The notes: generated by a model not told the origin, from the sequence alone. Positions 17,886 to 26,633 are shown, counted from the first letter of the stretch. The stretch: DNA of 64,000 nucleotides from Pontibacter sp. SGAir0037 (GCF_005491705.1 NZ_CP028092.1:1054001-1118000); one strand, 5' to 3'. Translations and numbers: made by a program.

Positions 17886-18344
17886 ATGGAGAAAATCGGA
17901 TTAAAGTACGGCCTGCTGGTTGCAGTAGCCCTTATTGTATATTTTTTGCTGATGCGCCTCATTGGAGTAGAAGATACTATAGAGCTCCGCTTCCTGAATG
18001 CCGTTATTATGGCTATAGGTGTAGTAATGGCTATCAAAGCCTATAAAACAGTTCGTAATGGTGACATTCAGTATTTTAAAGGAATAGGCACTGGGGTTTT
18101 AACGGCTGTTGTTGCTACGGTTATTTTTGCAGTTTTCATGCTGATTTACATTAAAGCCTTCGACGACAGGTTATTAGAAGTTCTAACAGCAGAAAGCTTG
18201 TTTGGAGAAAGAATGACCATAACCCCTGGCGTAGTGGTATTTATTGTGCTGATGCTGGAGGGCGTGATTTCCGGATTCTTTATATCCTTTATAGCCATGC
18301 AATGGTTCAAAAAGCCGCAGCACAAAGTTCCCAACAGCCCCTGA
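17886..18344 (+). CDS. DUF4199 domain membrane protein, copy 2
   Basis: This is a 152-residue paralogue of the preceding protein, with the same four-helix plan: LKYGLLVAVALIVYFLLMRL, IKAYKTVRNGDIQYFKGIGT, GVLTAVVATVIFAVFMLIYI, SGFFISFIAMQWFKK. The two proteins share position-by-position landmarks such as EFSF/ELRF after helix 1 and DASYL/DDRLL after helix 3. They are clearly diverged, so the duplication is old. They may form a heteromeric membrane complex, but nothing in the sequence proves this. Confidence 0.85.
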   Translation: MEKIGLKYGLLVAVALIVYFLLMRLIGVEDTIELRFLNAVIMAIGVVMAIKAYKTVRNGDIQYFKGIGTGVLTAVVATVIFAVFMLIYIKAFDDRLLEVLTAESLFGERMTITPGVVVFIVLMLEGVISGFFISFIAMQWFKKPQHKVPNSP

Positions 18345-18360
18345 TGCTTAGCAGCAGGAG

Positions 18361-18400
18361 CACAAAAAAGGGAGGCAGTTTACTGCCTCCCTTTTTTGTG
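18361..18400 (+). terminator. Intrinsic terminator after the DUF4199 pair
   Basis: A 19-bp perfect stem (18361-18379 with 18382-18400) has GGGAGGCAGT at its core, an A-run on the left and a T-run on the right. It can therefore terminate both the DUF4199 operon and the convergent small gene at 18413. Confidence 0.9.
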
Positions 18401-18412
18401 CCTGGTATAGAG

Positions 18413-18643
18413 CTATTTCACCAGGTTGTCCGGCCTTTGAATAATCTGTACAACTACTTCATGTAAATCTCCTTCTTTGTCTTCCAGCTTATAAACTACA
18501 CTAGGATTATCTGCGGCATGGTCAGAAGTAATGTTAATTACTTTTTTTCCGCCTAATCTTTCTTCAAGCATGGGCGATAAATCTCTGAATGCTTTTGCAA
18601 AATCTACTTCTATGTCGCTGGGGTTATAATACTTTGTTCTCAT
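18413..18643 (-). CDS. Small cytoplasmic hypothetical protein, 76 residues
   Basis: No family is recognised. The sequence (MRTKYYNPSDIEVDFAKAF at the start, VIQRPDNLVK-like end) is soluble and balanced in charge, with one predicted helix (FAKAFRDLSPMLEERLG) followed by strands (KKVINITSD, SVVYKLED, LHEVVVQIIQ), an alpha-plus-beta pattern consistent with a small folded domain. It ends 13 bases from a bidirectional terminator, which supports it being a real gene. The opposite strand has no competing frame of similar quality. Confidence 0.65.
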   Translation of the reverse strand: MRTKYYNPSDIEVDFAKAFRDLSPMLEERLGGKKVINITSDHAADNPSVVYKLEDKEGDLHEVVVQIIQRPDNLVK

Positions 18644-18770
18644 ATGGGTAAAATTTTACAGCTTGCTATAAAGGCGCTTATAGAGCTGTGCTAAAAAAAA
18701 TGCTATTTCATAATTCTAGTTTTAGTATACCTAATGCAGCACGTATTGTTACAGAATAAAATATAATAAA

Positions 18771-18863
18771 ATGATATGTTTTGCATTTACTTTATATTGT
18801 ATAATTTCATCCCTGATTTTAACCAGTGCTGCTTGTCAGAAAAAAGATGTGAGGAGAGGCTAA
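18771..18863 (+). CDS. Possible 30-residue lipoprotein microprotein
   Basis: A short frame encodes a hydrophobic helix followed by LTSAAC, a good lipoprotein processing site, and only seven more residues (QKKDVRRG including the modified Cys context). The mature product would be a tiny lipid-anchored basic peptide of about nine residues, reminiscent of entericidin-type lysis-like lipoproteins. No Shine-Dalgarno is visible, and the frame may be chance. It lies alone in the 303-base gap between two hypothetical genes. Confidence 0.35.
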   Translation: MICFAFTLYCIISSLILTSAACQKKDVRRG

Positions 18864-18946
18864 ACTCCTGCAAAAGATTTACGTTAATGTAAATAGTACA
18901 ATAAACGCATCATTAACTGGGAGGAGCGGGGTTAAGGCTGAATCGT

Positions 18947-19354
18947 ATGAATAAAAAATTACTTCTGATACTATCATTTTTTGCTTTTTCAACTATAGCC
19001 GGTAAGGCGCAGGAGCTGCATGTTGTAGACGATAATCTGGATAAACTGGTACTGGCCTGCAGCATTGAAGGTCCTGCTATGGTAAGTCTGGATCTGAAGC
19101 ACCAGCTGGGCTTAAACCAGGAACAGTTCTCGAAAGTTGAAAAAATCGTGGCCGAAAAATTTGAGCAGCTAAAGGCTGCAGAATCTAAATTTGTTTTTGA
19201 GCCTGACTTGCTGCAGCACGAGAAGAGCGAAATCAACTACAAAACAGAGAAAGCACTGAATGCTATACTTACTGCGAAGCAAATGCATGCTTACCTGGAA
19301 CTGGCAGGTCGCCTGGATTCTAAGTTTCTGACAGATAAATCAGAGCAGGAGTAG
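18947..19354 (+). CDS. Exported hypothetical protein, 135 residues
   Basis: The protein has a signal peptide (MNKKLLLILSFFAFSTIAG, cleavage around KAQE) and a mature, mostly helical and charged domain (LGLNQEQFSKVEKIVAEKFEQLKAAESKF, LNAILTAKQMHAYLELAGRL). The Leu-Asn-Gln-Glu-Gln opening and the later LTAKQ resemble Spy/CpxP-like or DUF4890-type periplasmic helical proteins of Bacteroidota, in which two such helical hairpins repeat, but the match is by pattern only. A monocistronic unit converging on the lipoprotein gene at 19361, with only six bases between the stops. Confidence 0.7.
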   Translation: MNKKLLLILSFFAFSTIAGKAQELHVVDDNLDKLVLACSIEGPAMVSLDLKHQLGLNQEQFSKVEKIVAEKFEQLKAAESKFVFEPDLLQHEKSEINYKTEKALNAILTAKQMHAYLELAGRLDSKFLTDKSEQE

Positions 19355-19360
19355 CACAGC

Positions 19361-19753
19361 TCATGTATTAGCCAGTGGCCTGGTATAAGTAATCTCACTT
19401 ACTTTGTTAAGTGAGTTGAACCTTATTTCAGCTTTGTTAGCCGTTGATAGTTTATTGTTTTCCTGGCATTGGGAGCCGGCTTCCAGGTAGTAGTAAAACA
19501 TGCGCTGCCCGCGTGACATAAGTTGCTCGCCATCTGGCTTGCCAAGGATATCCCGTATTTCTTTCTCTTCTTTTCCGTATAGTTCTTTCCTGATGGCATC
19601 GAAATCACGCTGCATTTCAGCGCGCGTGCCATTGCAGGCATTCTTGTCGTTTATCCAGGTACTGCTGTCAAAGCCTTCTATACGTGCAGGCTCAGAGCAG
19701 GAACTGAACAATAATCCGCCAAGTAGCAGTAGGAGAAGATACGTTTTTTTCAT
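19361..19753 (-). CDS. Lipoprotein with BamE/SmpA-like pattern, 130 residues
   Basis: The N-terminus is a lipoprotein signal (MKKTYLLLLLLGGLLFSSCS), so the product is lipid-anchored, probably in the periplasm or outer membrane. The mature part contains two helices (EMQRDFDAIRKELYGKEEKEIRDILGKPDGEQ) ending in LGKPD, then strands with YYYLEAGSQCQ. That helix, LGxPD turn and beta strands follow the general plan of BamE/SmpA-like domains, where LGxP is the most conserved turn. Two Cys in the mature part could form a disulfide. Assignment to a BamE-type fold is inference. Confidence 0.65.
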   Translation of the reverse strand: MKKTYLLLLLLGGLLFSSCSEPARIEGFDSSTWINDKNACNGTRAEMQRDFDAIRKELYGKEEKEIRDILGKPDGEQLMSRGQRMFYYYLEAGSQCQENNKLSTANKAEIRFNSLNKVSEITYTRPLANT

Positions 19754-19996
19754 AACAGTTTTTATCCTGCGAAGGTAACATGCAGAAGGCTAACACAAAA
19801 AGCCTGCAGCTAAATTTTGCTCCCATCCAGGCAAAGTGCTTGAGCAGTAGCGTGTTTACCCTTATCTTTATATGGTCAATCTGCAAAAAAGGTAGGTAAA
19901 TATTGATTATTTTTATTAAAAACAGGCTTTATCGGAACGAATTAAGTTTAAATGCCTGTTCAACTTGTGAAGCACACCCAAAACTTAATACCAAAT

Positions 19997-20815
19997 ATGT
20001 TAAGAATTGCTCTAACTTCCTTTACACTCTGCCTGATCTCTTTTATGTCGCCTGGAGCTGTTACTGTTTCTGAAAGCCCTGTTGTGGCAGTAGAAAAGGT
20101 AGCTGAGTCTTCGGATCCGGCTGCGGCAACAGCACTGACTTACGAACAAAAGCTATTAGCCTTTGATGAACATATCGGAGCCTTATACGATGAGGCTGCC
20201 TTAAAAAAATATGGGCTTTCACAGGAAGTTTTTCGGAATGCGCTGGTTGGATTTCAGAATTTTAAACAAAAAGGCTTGTTAGGTGCTGATAAATCAATTC
20301 TTACTGTAATTGATTTTACAAAGTCCAGCCGTGTAAAAAGATTATGGGTAATTGATCTTTCTGCCCGTAAAGTACTGCACCATACCCTGGTGGCGCATGG
20401 CCGCAACTCAGGCGAAGATAAAGCGCTGAACTTCTCGAATGCTGCCAACTCCTACATGAGCAGTATGGGTTTTTACCTGACCGATAAAACTTATTATGGC
20501 AAGCATGGCTTATCGTTGAGGTTATCGGGAATGGATGCTGCCTTCAATTCTAATGCGATGAGCCGTGCTATTGTGATGCATGGCGCTGACTATGTGAGTG
20601 AGGCTTTTGTAAAGCAATATGGCCGCTTAGGGAGAAGTTTGGGCTGCCCGGCTATCCCGCAGGAACTGACAAAACAAATCGTTGAAACCGTTAAAGATAA
20701 AACCTGCCTGTATATTCATACAGCAGATAAAAAATATTCGTCAACTTACCTGGACCAGACGCTGGCAGTAGAATCGTTTGCGGCTGAAATGCCACTACTG
20801 GCGGTTACGAAATAG
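19997..20815 (+). CDS. Murein L,D-transpeptidase catalytic domain family protein
   Basis: The protein (272 residues from the ATG at 19997) has an N-terminal signal segment (MLRIALTSFTLCLISFMSPG). The C-terminal domain carries the catalytic Cys in GRSLGCPAIP and a conserved His in AIVMHGADYVSE, preceded by LWVIDLSARKVLHHTLVAHG. These are the landmarks of the L,D-transpeptidase-like group found as stand-alone exported proteins. Such enzymes cross-link or trim peptidoglycan or attach proteins to it. An in-frame ATG at 19952 would add 15 residues before the signal and is less likely. The gene is monocistronic and ends in a strong terminator. Confidence 0.85.
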   Translation: MLRIALTSFTLCLISFMSPGAVTVSESPVVAVEKVAESSDPAAATALTYEQKLLAFDEHIGALYDEAALKKYGLSQEVFRNALVGFQNFKQKGLLGADKSILTVIDFTKSSRVKRLWVIDLSARKVLHHTLVAHGRNSGEDKALNFSNAANSYMSSMGFYLTDKTYYGKHGLSLRLSGMDAAFNSNAMSRAIVMHGADYVSEAFVKQYGRLGRSLGCPAIPQELTKQIVETVKDKTCLYIHTADKKYSSTYLDQTLAVESFAAEMPLLAVTK

Positions 20816-20845
20816 GAAAGTATTTTTGTTAGCATTTGTATGCTG

Positions 20846-20882
20846 AAAGAGCCCGTACTGGTTTAAGTACGGGCTCTTTTTA
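20846..20882 (+). terminator. Intrinsic terminator after the L,D-transpeptidase gene
   Basis: Perfect 14-bp stem (AAAGAGCCCGTACT with its complement at 20866-20879), six-base loop, T-rich tail. It also faces the convergent small membrane protein gene. Confidence 0.92.
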
Positions 20883-20898
20883 TGTACAGAAGGCTTGC

Positions 20899-21096
20899 TT
20901 ATGCCTGGTCTTTCGTGTTTTTAACAAGGCCAATACCGGAAGAAAAGAAAATCAAGCCAACTATAAAGGGAACCAGTGCTGTAAATCTTCCTAATGCTAC
21001 CCCGTCGCCACCCATTACAAAAGCATAAGCCCCCCATATAATGCCGATTATTCCCAAGATAGTTAATACGGCACCAAATGTTCGTTTCATATTCAT
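20899..21096 (-). CDS. Small membrane protein, two helices, 65 residues
   Basis: The sequence shows two hydrophobic helices (FGAVLTILGIIGIIWGAYAF and FTALVPFIVGLIFFSSGIGL) joined by a short polar loop containing GGDGVALG, with a Lys-rich tail (VKNTKDQA). No family name is certain. The pattern is common among short Bacteroidota membrane proteins. It ends 20 bases from the terminator shared with the upstream convergent gene. The region 21097-21363 upstream holds no other visible gene. Confidence 0.7.
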   Translation of the reverse strand: MNMKRTFGAVLTILGIIGIIWGAYAFVMGGDGVALGRFTALVPFIVGLIFFSSGIGLVKNTKDQA

Positions 21097-21363
21097 AGTT
21101 TTCTGTTTTATAGTCTGACTACTTGCGTAGTAAATGCTCTTGTATTACGAAAATCCTATAATTGCGGATAACAATACGATAGATATTGCAGCATCTTTTT
21201 TAGCATTTGCTAGTAGGCGTTTCTAAAAGTATAGTCAGGCAAAAAGCGCTTTAGCACCTTGTAACCCCTCTCTTGATGCATCCGTTCATGCACTGAACAT
21301 AAGTGCCTTCTGCCGCCTGGCATGTGGGTGTGGAGGTAACATCAACTGACAAAATATTACTAT

Positions 21364-22173
21364 ATGAGAGGGATAATAAAATTCCTGGCTGCACTGCTTA
21401 TTGCGGCGGTTTCGCTGGTGAGCTATTGGTGCAACAGGCAGGAAAACGAATTTACAGGCGAAACGCAGCACGTCGACATGACCGTGGAGCAGGAAATAGC
21501 CCTTGGTTTACAGGCCGCCCCTGAAATGGCATCACAATACGGAGGCATGCATCCTGACCAGGAGGCAGCGGCAGAAGTAAAAGCAATAGGGCAGCGCCTG
21601 GTAAAAAGCACCAAAGCAAGCCAGACGCCCTACCAGTTCGACTTCCATTTACTGGCGGATGAATCTACTGTAAACGCTTTTGCCTTACCCGGCGGACAGA
21701 TCTTTATAACGGCAGGCCTGCTAAAGCGGCTTAATTCCGAGGCACAACTGGCAGGTGTGTTAGGCCACGAAATCGGGCATGTCGTGGCGAGGCATTCGGC
21801 AGAGCAACTGGCAAAGGCTAAACTGACGCAGGGATTAACCGGCGCTGCAGCCATTGCCACTTATGATCCGGATAACCCTTCTTCCAGGTCAGGCGCTATT
21901 GTGGCAGCTATGATCGGTCAACTGATGAACATGCGCTATGGCAGGCAGGATGAACTGGAGTCTGACCGCCTTGCTGTACAACTCACAGGGGCCTCCGGGT
22001 ACGATCCGCGTGCTATGGTAGAGGTGATGCGCATTCTGGAAGAAGCCAGCGGTGGCTCCAGAGGGCCGGAGTTTACGCAAACGCACCCTAACCCGGGCAA
22101 CAGAATTGCAGAGATCGAGCAAGCCATACAGCAGGAGTATCCCAATGGTTTGCCTGCCGGACTGATACAATAA
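21364..22173 (+). CDS. M48 family metalloprotease
   Basis: The 269-residue protein begins with a single membrane/signal segment (IIKFLAALLIAAVSLVSYWC) and continues into an M48 peptidase domain. The zinc motif HEIGH is at 135-139 (GVLGHEIGHVVARHSAEQ), and the third ligand is the Glu of DELESDRLAVQL. The TQTHPNPGNRI segment near the end is typical of BepA/LoiP-like periplasmic members. These proteases degrade misassembled outer-membrane or periplasmic proteins. A second M48 lipoprotein lies at 27834-28661 and shares FALPGG/FATPGG, HEI[GA]H and THPNP. The gene stands alone on the plus strand before the lipid kinase gene, with an 89-base gap. Confidence 0.92.
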   Translation: MRGIIKFLAALLIAAVSLVSYWCNRQENEFTGETQHVDMTVEQEIALGLQAAPEMASQYGGMHPDQEAAAEVKAIGQRLVKSTKASQTPYQFDFHLLADESTVNAFALPGGQIFITAGLLKRLNSEAQLAGVLGHEIGHVVARHSAEQLAKAKLTQGLTGAAAIATYDPDNPSSRSGAIVAAMIGQLMNMRYGRQDELESDRLAVQLTGASGYDPRAMVEVMRILEEASGGSRGPEFTQTHPNPGNRIAEIEQAIQQEYPNGLPAGLIQ

Positions 22174-22262
22174 GCAACCGTTTGTAATTAAACCTTTTCC
22201 CTTGGCTCACTTATTTCAGTAACAATCGTATCAAAACGAGTATGTAATTCAAAAATGCACCC

Positions 22263-23168
22263 ATGCAAGTAAATGAGAAGCACCGCAAGCTACTTTTTGT
22301 TCTTAATCCTATTTCAGGTGATATAGAAAAAGAAGACCTGGAAGAGGAGCTGAAGCTGGTATGCGAGGAGTGCCAGATGCTTTCCTCGATCTATAAAACA
22401 ACCGGCGAACAGGATAAAGAAAAGATACAGGAGCTGCTCCGTGCAGAGCAGTTCGATGCAGTATATGCTGTAGGAGGGGACGGCACTGTAAGCCTGGTTG
22501 CGTCTATATTGATAGGGAGCAAGGTGCCGCTGGGCATCATTCCCTTAGGGTCTGGCAACGGACTTTCAAAAGACCTGAACATACCACAGGATACAGAAGA
22601 AGCTCTAAGCCTGATCAGGCACCATGTGGTCCGCGAGATAGATACCATCGATCTGAACGGTTATCCTTCTATCCACTTGAGCGACCTGGGCTTTAACGCA
22701 CTGGTGGTGCAGCGCTTCAGCGAAGGTGATAAACGGGGACCGGGTGCCTATGCCTGGATTGCCCTGCAGGAGTTCATCAGCTATGAACCAAAAAATTACC
22801 GTATCGAAACCGACTGCGAAACTTTTGAAGGACCTGCCTTTATGGTAACCATTGCTAATGCCAATGCCTTTGGCAGCAACGCAAATATTAACCCGAACGG
22901 AATATTAAATGATGGGAAGTTTGAAATCTGCCTGATAGAACCCTTCCCTAAAGCAGCGGGTATTGGTATTATGTATAAACTTTATACTGAAAGCATAGAC
23001 GATTCTGTGTATACCAGGCGCTTCAGTTGCAGAAGCGCTACCATCCATAACCTGGAGCAGGAGGTGGTGCATATAGACGGTGAGCCGGTAGAACTGGGCA
23101 AGGAAATAAAGGTAACGATGCACTCCAGGAGCCTGAGCGTAATTCTGCCTGTGGGAGAGGTTCTCTGA
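22263..23168 (+). CDS. Diacylglycerol/sphingosine kinase family lipid kinase
   Basis: The 301-residue protein belongs to the DAGK catalytic family. The nucleotide-binding segment is AVYAVGGDGTVSLVASIL, the second conserved block is LGIIPLGSGNGLSKDLNIP, and a C-terminal lobe carries DGEPVELGKEIKV-like sequence, as in DgkB and YegS. It would phosphorylate a membrane lipid such as diacylglycerol at the inner face of the cytoplasmic membrane. The gene converges with a metallophosphoesterase gene with only two bases between their stop codons. The lipid substrate cannot be told from the sequence. Confidence 0.88.
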   Translation: MQVNEKHRKLLFVLNPISGDIEKEDLEEELKLVCEECQMLSSIYKTTGEQDKEKIQELLRAEQFDAVYAVGGDGTVSLVASILIGSKVPLGIIPLGSGNGLSKDLNIPQDTEEALSLIRHHVVREIDTIDLNGYPSIHLSDLGFNALVVQRFSEGDKRGPGAYAWIALQEFISYEPKNYRIETDCETFEGPAFMVTIANANAFGSNANINPNGILNDGKFEICLIEPFPKAAGIGIMYKLYTESIDDSVYTRRFSCRSATIHNLEQEVVHIDGEPVELGKEIKVTMHSRSLSVILPVGEVL

Positions 23169-23170
23169 TA

Positions 23171-24397
23171 TTAGACCTCCATTTTTTCCTGCTGTACCTG
23201 AATTGTGCTCTTCAACTCTTTTCTGAAGGCGATGTTTCCGCGTTTGTTGTTGTTTTCAGTATCTGCCACTCGGGTTTCCATCCAGATAGCACCGTTGTCG
23301 TAGTAGTTGATCACGAAAAAACCCAGTTGCTCTAAGGTGAAGGTGGCTCTGCCTCCTTTTTTTACAAAAGATGTTTTACTGCCAGAGCCGCTTACGATGT
23401 AATGGTTCTTCCTGATTTCGAAGTGCTGCAGGTTATGGTCGTGCCCGGCAACATAAATGATATTGCTATAACGATGAAAGATCTGCAGTAGCCTTTTGCG
23501 CATACGCTTGTATTTGCGGTGCGACATATCTTCGTAGGCACCAAATAGTTTGCGGTAAAACGGGTACAGCGACCCGAAAATAGGCAGAGGAATATAAAAC
23601 CGCTTGTGAGCTGCAGTAAGCGGAAATATGTGTTGTTTAATGGTGAATTTACCTCCATGCAGCGCATTGCTGTAAAGCGGGTGATGGGCTGCTACCAGTA
23701 TCCGCTGGTGCGTGTTCCGGCGGAGTATTTTGTTTAGTTCGAGGTAAAACTGCTCTATGTCGTCGTAGCTGCAGCCGTTTTTAGTACCCATTGGCTTTTC
23801 GCCCCGCTGTACCCACCACTGCGTGTTAATGATCAGCAGCAGCAGCCCATCGGCCAGCTGCACGGTGGAAGGGCCCGGACAGCCATTGGGAGGTAAGTAA
23901 CTGTTTTTGTCCTGCAAGGCTTCCACCACGTACTCCTGCTGGCGAAGCATCTGCTCATAACCACCCTTACGGCCTTTGTTCCAATCATGGTTCCCACTCA
24001 GGAAAACAGGCCGTATAGCACCGGATTTCACTACGTTCAGGATAGTATTCAGCCGTGCTGTTGCAGTTTCATAATGCATGCTTCCCTGCGGAGGTAGTCC
24101 CACAGGATAAATGTTATCACCTAAAAAAACAGCTGTGCCGGCAGTGGGGTTTTCCTGCTGCCAGTGCTCCAGCATCTGCATAACCGGGTCGGTCCCGTCG
24201 GTCGCCACTGCGCCAACATCACCCAGAAAAGCCACTGAATATACTTTTTGGGCATCAGCCGGCGGACAACCTTTTCGCCAGCCAACATCTGCCAGTTTAT
24301 AGTAAGGTTTGTTTCTGTACTTGCGCTCTTCCAGAAAACTGAACAGGAAGAAGGCCAGTGAGCATACAGAAATTATAACTATAAAGTAAAAAAGCAT
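23171..24397 (-). CDS. Membrane-anchored metallophosphoesterase
   Basis: The 408-residue protein has one N-terminal membrane helix (MLFYFIVIISVCSLAFFLF) and a calcineurin-like phosphoesterase domain with all five blocks: FLGDVG, FLGDNIYP, LSGNHDWNKG, AAHHPLYSN and VAGHDHNLQHFE. These provide the dinuclear metal site. Position 38-60 is basic and the domain probably faces the periplasm, although topology is not proven. The substrate is unknown; relatives hydrolyse nucleotides or phosphoproteins. It follows the LON-domain gene on the same strand after 27 bases and may be cotranscribed with it. Confidence 0.88.
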   Translation of the reverse strand: MLFYFIVIISVCSLAFFLFSFLEERKYRNKPYYKLADVGWRKGCPPADAQKVYSVAFLGDVGAVATDGTDPVMQMLEHWQQENPTAGTAVFLGDNIYPVGLPPQGSMHYETATARLNTILNVVKSGAIRPVFLSGNHDWNKGRKGGYEQMLRQQEYVVEALQDKNSYLPPNGCPGPSTVQLADGLLLLIINTQWWVQRGEKPMGTKNGCSYDDIEQFYLELNKILRRNTHQRILVAAHHPLYSNALHGGKFTIKQHIFPLTAAHKRFYIPLPIFGSLYPFYRKLFGAYEDMSHRKYKRMRKRLLQIFHRYSNIIYVAGHDHNLQHFEIRKNHYIVSGSGSKTSFVKKGGRATFTLEQLGFFVINYYDNGAIWMETRVADTENNNKRGNIAFRKELKSTIQVQQEKMEV

Positions 24398-24424
24398 AAG
24401 CCAGTGTTATTTGGGTGTAGTACC

Positions 24425-25060
24425 TTAAAAGTTTGGTGGTACGATGTTTTTAAAGTGTCCGTTTAGTTTTACCCTTTCCTTTAAGCGTTCTGTTTCCTGC
24501 ACCAAAGGCAGAATCTGCTGCAGATGCTGCAAAATAAGCGCCTGCCGCTCATATTCGCTTCTGATCTGCAGTAGAGCGTACTCCTGCTCCAGGTTAAAGC
24601 CCAGGTGATGGGCTATATCGTAGGTCTTAAAATTATCCTCCAGGTTAATATTCAGCTTACGGATATCCAGCAACTGGTACAGCTGTTGCATAAGCTCCTG
24701 TATCTGCTGCTTCATAACAATGTCTTCGTCATCGGCAGAAATAACGTCTTCCACATCGCCGCCAGGGTACAGACGCCCCGATGCACGTTTATCGAACTGC
24801 AGGATTTTAATTATACCAACTCCTTCCGTCCGTATATCCATTTCACCGTTCTCATACTTCTTATCAATGGATAGTATCTTTACTTCGGTACCGTATATAC
24901 CTACATTTTCCTGAATAAAAGTGGGTATACCAAAGGTTTTCTCCTGGACCATACACTCGTGCACCAGTTGCTTATAGCGGGTTTCAAATATGTGCAGGTT
25001 CAGTTTTTCGCGCGGAAAAACAACAATGTTTAAAGGAAAAAGGGCGAGATAGCGTGACAT
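24425..25060 (-). CDS. LON substrate-binding domain protein
   Basis: The 211-residue protein consists of the N-terminal domain of Lon alone, without ATPase or protease parts. Landmarks are LFPLNIVVFPREKLNLHIFETRYKQL at the start and FGIPTF, GTEVKILSIDKKYENGEMDIRTEGVGIIKI in the beta-rich half; a helical region ending in LKERV follows from about residue 125. Stand-alone copies of this domain are common in Bacteroidota and Proteobacteria. A role in binding unfolded proteins is assumed but not established. Its gene is divergent from mtgA and directly upstream of the metallophosphoesterase gene. Confidence 0.88.
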   Translation of the reverse strand: MSRYLALFPLNIVVFPREKLNLHIFETRYKQLVHECMVQEKTFGIPTFIQENVGIYGTEVKILSIDKKYENGEMDIRTEGVGIIKILQFDKRASGRLYPGGDVEDVISADDEDIVMKQQIQELMQQLYQLLDIRKLNINLEDNFKTYDIAHHLGFNLEQEYALLQIRSEYERQALILQHLQQILPLVQETERLKERVKLNGHFKNIVPPNF

Positions 25061-25218
25061 ACAGGTATAACAGGTACAAAGCCTGATTGTTAGCAGGTTT
25101 AAGATCTAAACATATATCTAACACCCTTACGCATGGCCTGCTGTCAGTGTTGGCGCAATGTGTCCGGGTTTATCCGATTTAATTCAACAAGTTCCTGAAT
25201 TACTTCATGCGCGAACGC

Positions 25219-25250
25219 TTGCGTTCCATGGTATATACTAACTACCTTTG
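25219..25250 (+). promoter_or_regulatory. Promoter of mtgA, canonical Bacteroidota type
   Basis: A -33 TTG (25219-25221) and a perfect -7 element TACCTTTG (25243-25250) are separated by 21 bases. The predicted transcript would start just upstream of the mtgA ATG at 25276, giving a very short leader. This is the best promoter in the window. Confidence 0.7.
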
Positions 25251-25275
25251 CGGCCTTTAGAACCGAATATTCTGC

Positions 25276-26016
25276 ATGAAAGCAAAGCGCTTAGGCTTAA
25301 GGCAATTCAAGCTCCTTTTCCTGAAATTAATACTGAGTCTGTTTCTGATGAGCATTGCCTGGGTGCTGCTTTACCGTTGGGTATCACCACCTGCTACCTT
25401 ACACATGATCCAGCGCCGTGCAGAGGGAGGGAAGGCCGGTAAAGAAGATCCTGAAATCAGGTACAGGTTTGTGCGCCTCGAAGAAATGTCTGAGCAGTTG
25501 CCTCTGGCCGTTGTGGCCTCGGAAGACCAGTTGTTTCTGCAGCACAACGGCTTTGATTTTGAAGCTATACAGGATGCTTTTAAGCGCAACAGGAAAGGGA
25601 AGCAGATAAGAGGGGGCAGTACCATCAGCCAGCAGGTTGCCAAAAACGTATTTCTATGGCATGGGCGTAGTTATCTCCGTAAAGGGGTGGAAGCTTACTT
25701 TACAGTGCTGATAGAGCTCCTGTGGAGCAAACAACGGATATTGGAAGTATACCTGAACATTGCAGAAATGGGCGATGGCGTATTCGGTGTAGAAGCTGCC
25801 TCACGAAAGTATTTCAGAAAACCGGCGAAGCAGGTAAGTCGTGAACAGGCGGCTTTATTAGCGGCCGTGTTACCTAACCCGATTATCTATTCGGCTCAAA
25901 GGCCCTCTGGGTATGTGCTTACCAAACGGGCACGTATTGTAAGAGCCATGCGCCGGCTTGGCGGTGTTAACTATATAAAAACCATACTTCCTGAGCCAGA
26001 TGAAAAAAAGAAATAA
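25276..26016 (+). CDS. mtgA: Monofunctional biosynthetic peptidoglycan transglycosylase
   Basis: The 246-residue enzyme polymerises lipid II into glycan strands. It has one N-terminal membrane anchor (about residues 12-35) and a GT51 domain with the catalytic Glu in SEDQLFLQHNGFD (83 onward), the second block GGSTISQQVAKNVFLW (113 onward), KQRILEVYLNIAEMG, FGVEAASRKYF and LAAVLPNP. No transpeptidase domain follows, so it is the monofunctional type. Its last 17 bases overlap the following lipoprotein gene in another frame, which suggests translational coupling. A good promoter lies at 25219-25250. Confidence 0.95.
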   Translation: MKAKRLGLRQFKLLFLKLILSLFLMSIAWVLLYRWVSPPATLHMIQRRAEGGKAGKEDPEIRYRFVRLEEMSEQLPLAVVASEDQLFLQHNGFDFEAIQDAFKRNRKGKQIRGGSTISQQVAKNVFLWHGRSYLRKGVEAYFTVLIELLWSKQRILEVYLNIAEMGDGVFGVEAASRKYFRKPAKQVSREQAALLAAVLPNPIIYSAQRPSGYVLTKRARIVRAMRRLGGVNYIKTILPEPDEKKK

Positions 26017-26473
26017 CCTGAGATTACTCGTAACAGCGGGCTTGCTGCTAAGCCTGGCAGCCTGTACACAGGTGCCGAAGCAGGAAAACCGGCTAGCAGA
26101 TCAGGAAGCCGGACTGCAAGAGGTAAAACAGGTGCTGGCTGAGCAGGCTTCTTGCTGGAGCCAGGGAGATCTGGAGTGCTACATGCAGGGCTACTGGCAT
26201 TCTGATTCGCTGGTATTTATAGGTAAAAGCGGGCTTACCTATGGCTGGCAGCAAACCCTGGATAACTATAAGCGCAGTTATCCTACCACAGATGCCATGG
26301 GTAAACTAAAGTTCGATATCCTGGAAACCAAACCCTTAGCTCCGGAAACTATGCTTGTAATCGGAAAGTGGACCCTACTACGGGAAGCAGCCGGTAATAT
26401 CGACGGACACTTTTCTGTTATTTTCAAACATTTTCCGGAAGGCTGGAAAATAATAGCAGACCACTCAAGCTAA
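26000..26473 (+). CDS. DUF4440/SnoaL-like lipoprotein
   Basis: The 157-residue product has a lipoprotein signal (LRLLVTAGLLLSLAACTQ). Its mature domain starts with a long helix (EAGLQEVKQVLAEQASCWSQGDLECYMQGYW) followed by strands containing FIGKSGLTYGWQQTLDNYKR and ends in WKIIADHSS. That pattern is the NTF2-like DUF4440 domain, whose members bind small ligands or are simply structural. It overlaps the end of mtgA by 17 bases and so is probably translated from the same message, placing it with cell-wall synthesis. Catalytic residues cannot be assigned. Confidence 0.8.
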   Translation: MKKRNNLRLLVTAGLLLSLAACTQVPKQENRLADQEAGLQEVKQVLAEQASCWSQGDLECYMQGYWHSDSLVFIGKSGLTYGWQQTLDNYKRSYPTTDAMGKLKFDILETKPLAPETMLVIGKWTLLREAAGNIDGHFSVIFKHFPEGWKIIADHSS

Positions 26474-26633
26474 GAACTTTGTTGAATTGGAAATGATGAC
26501 TGATTGAAGGAGACGCCGCCGCAAGGTATTAGCGTTTTTAACAAAGAACTTTTTGCCAAATGACAAAAGACCATAAAAGTTTACCTCTTAATGGCAACCC
26601 TTTTATCCTAAAGCCAGCATACGCTTCTAATTC

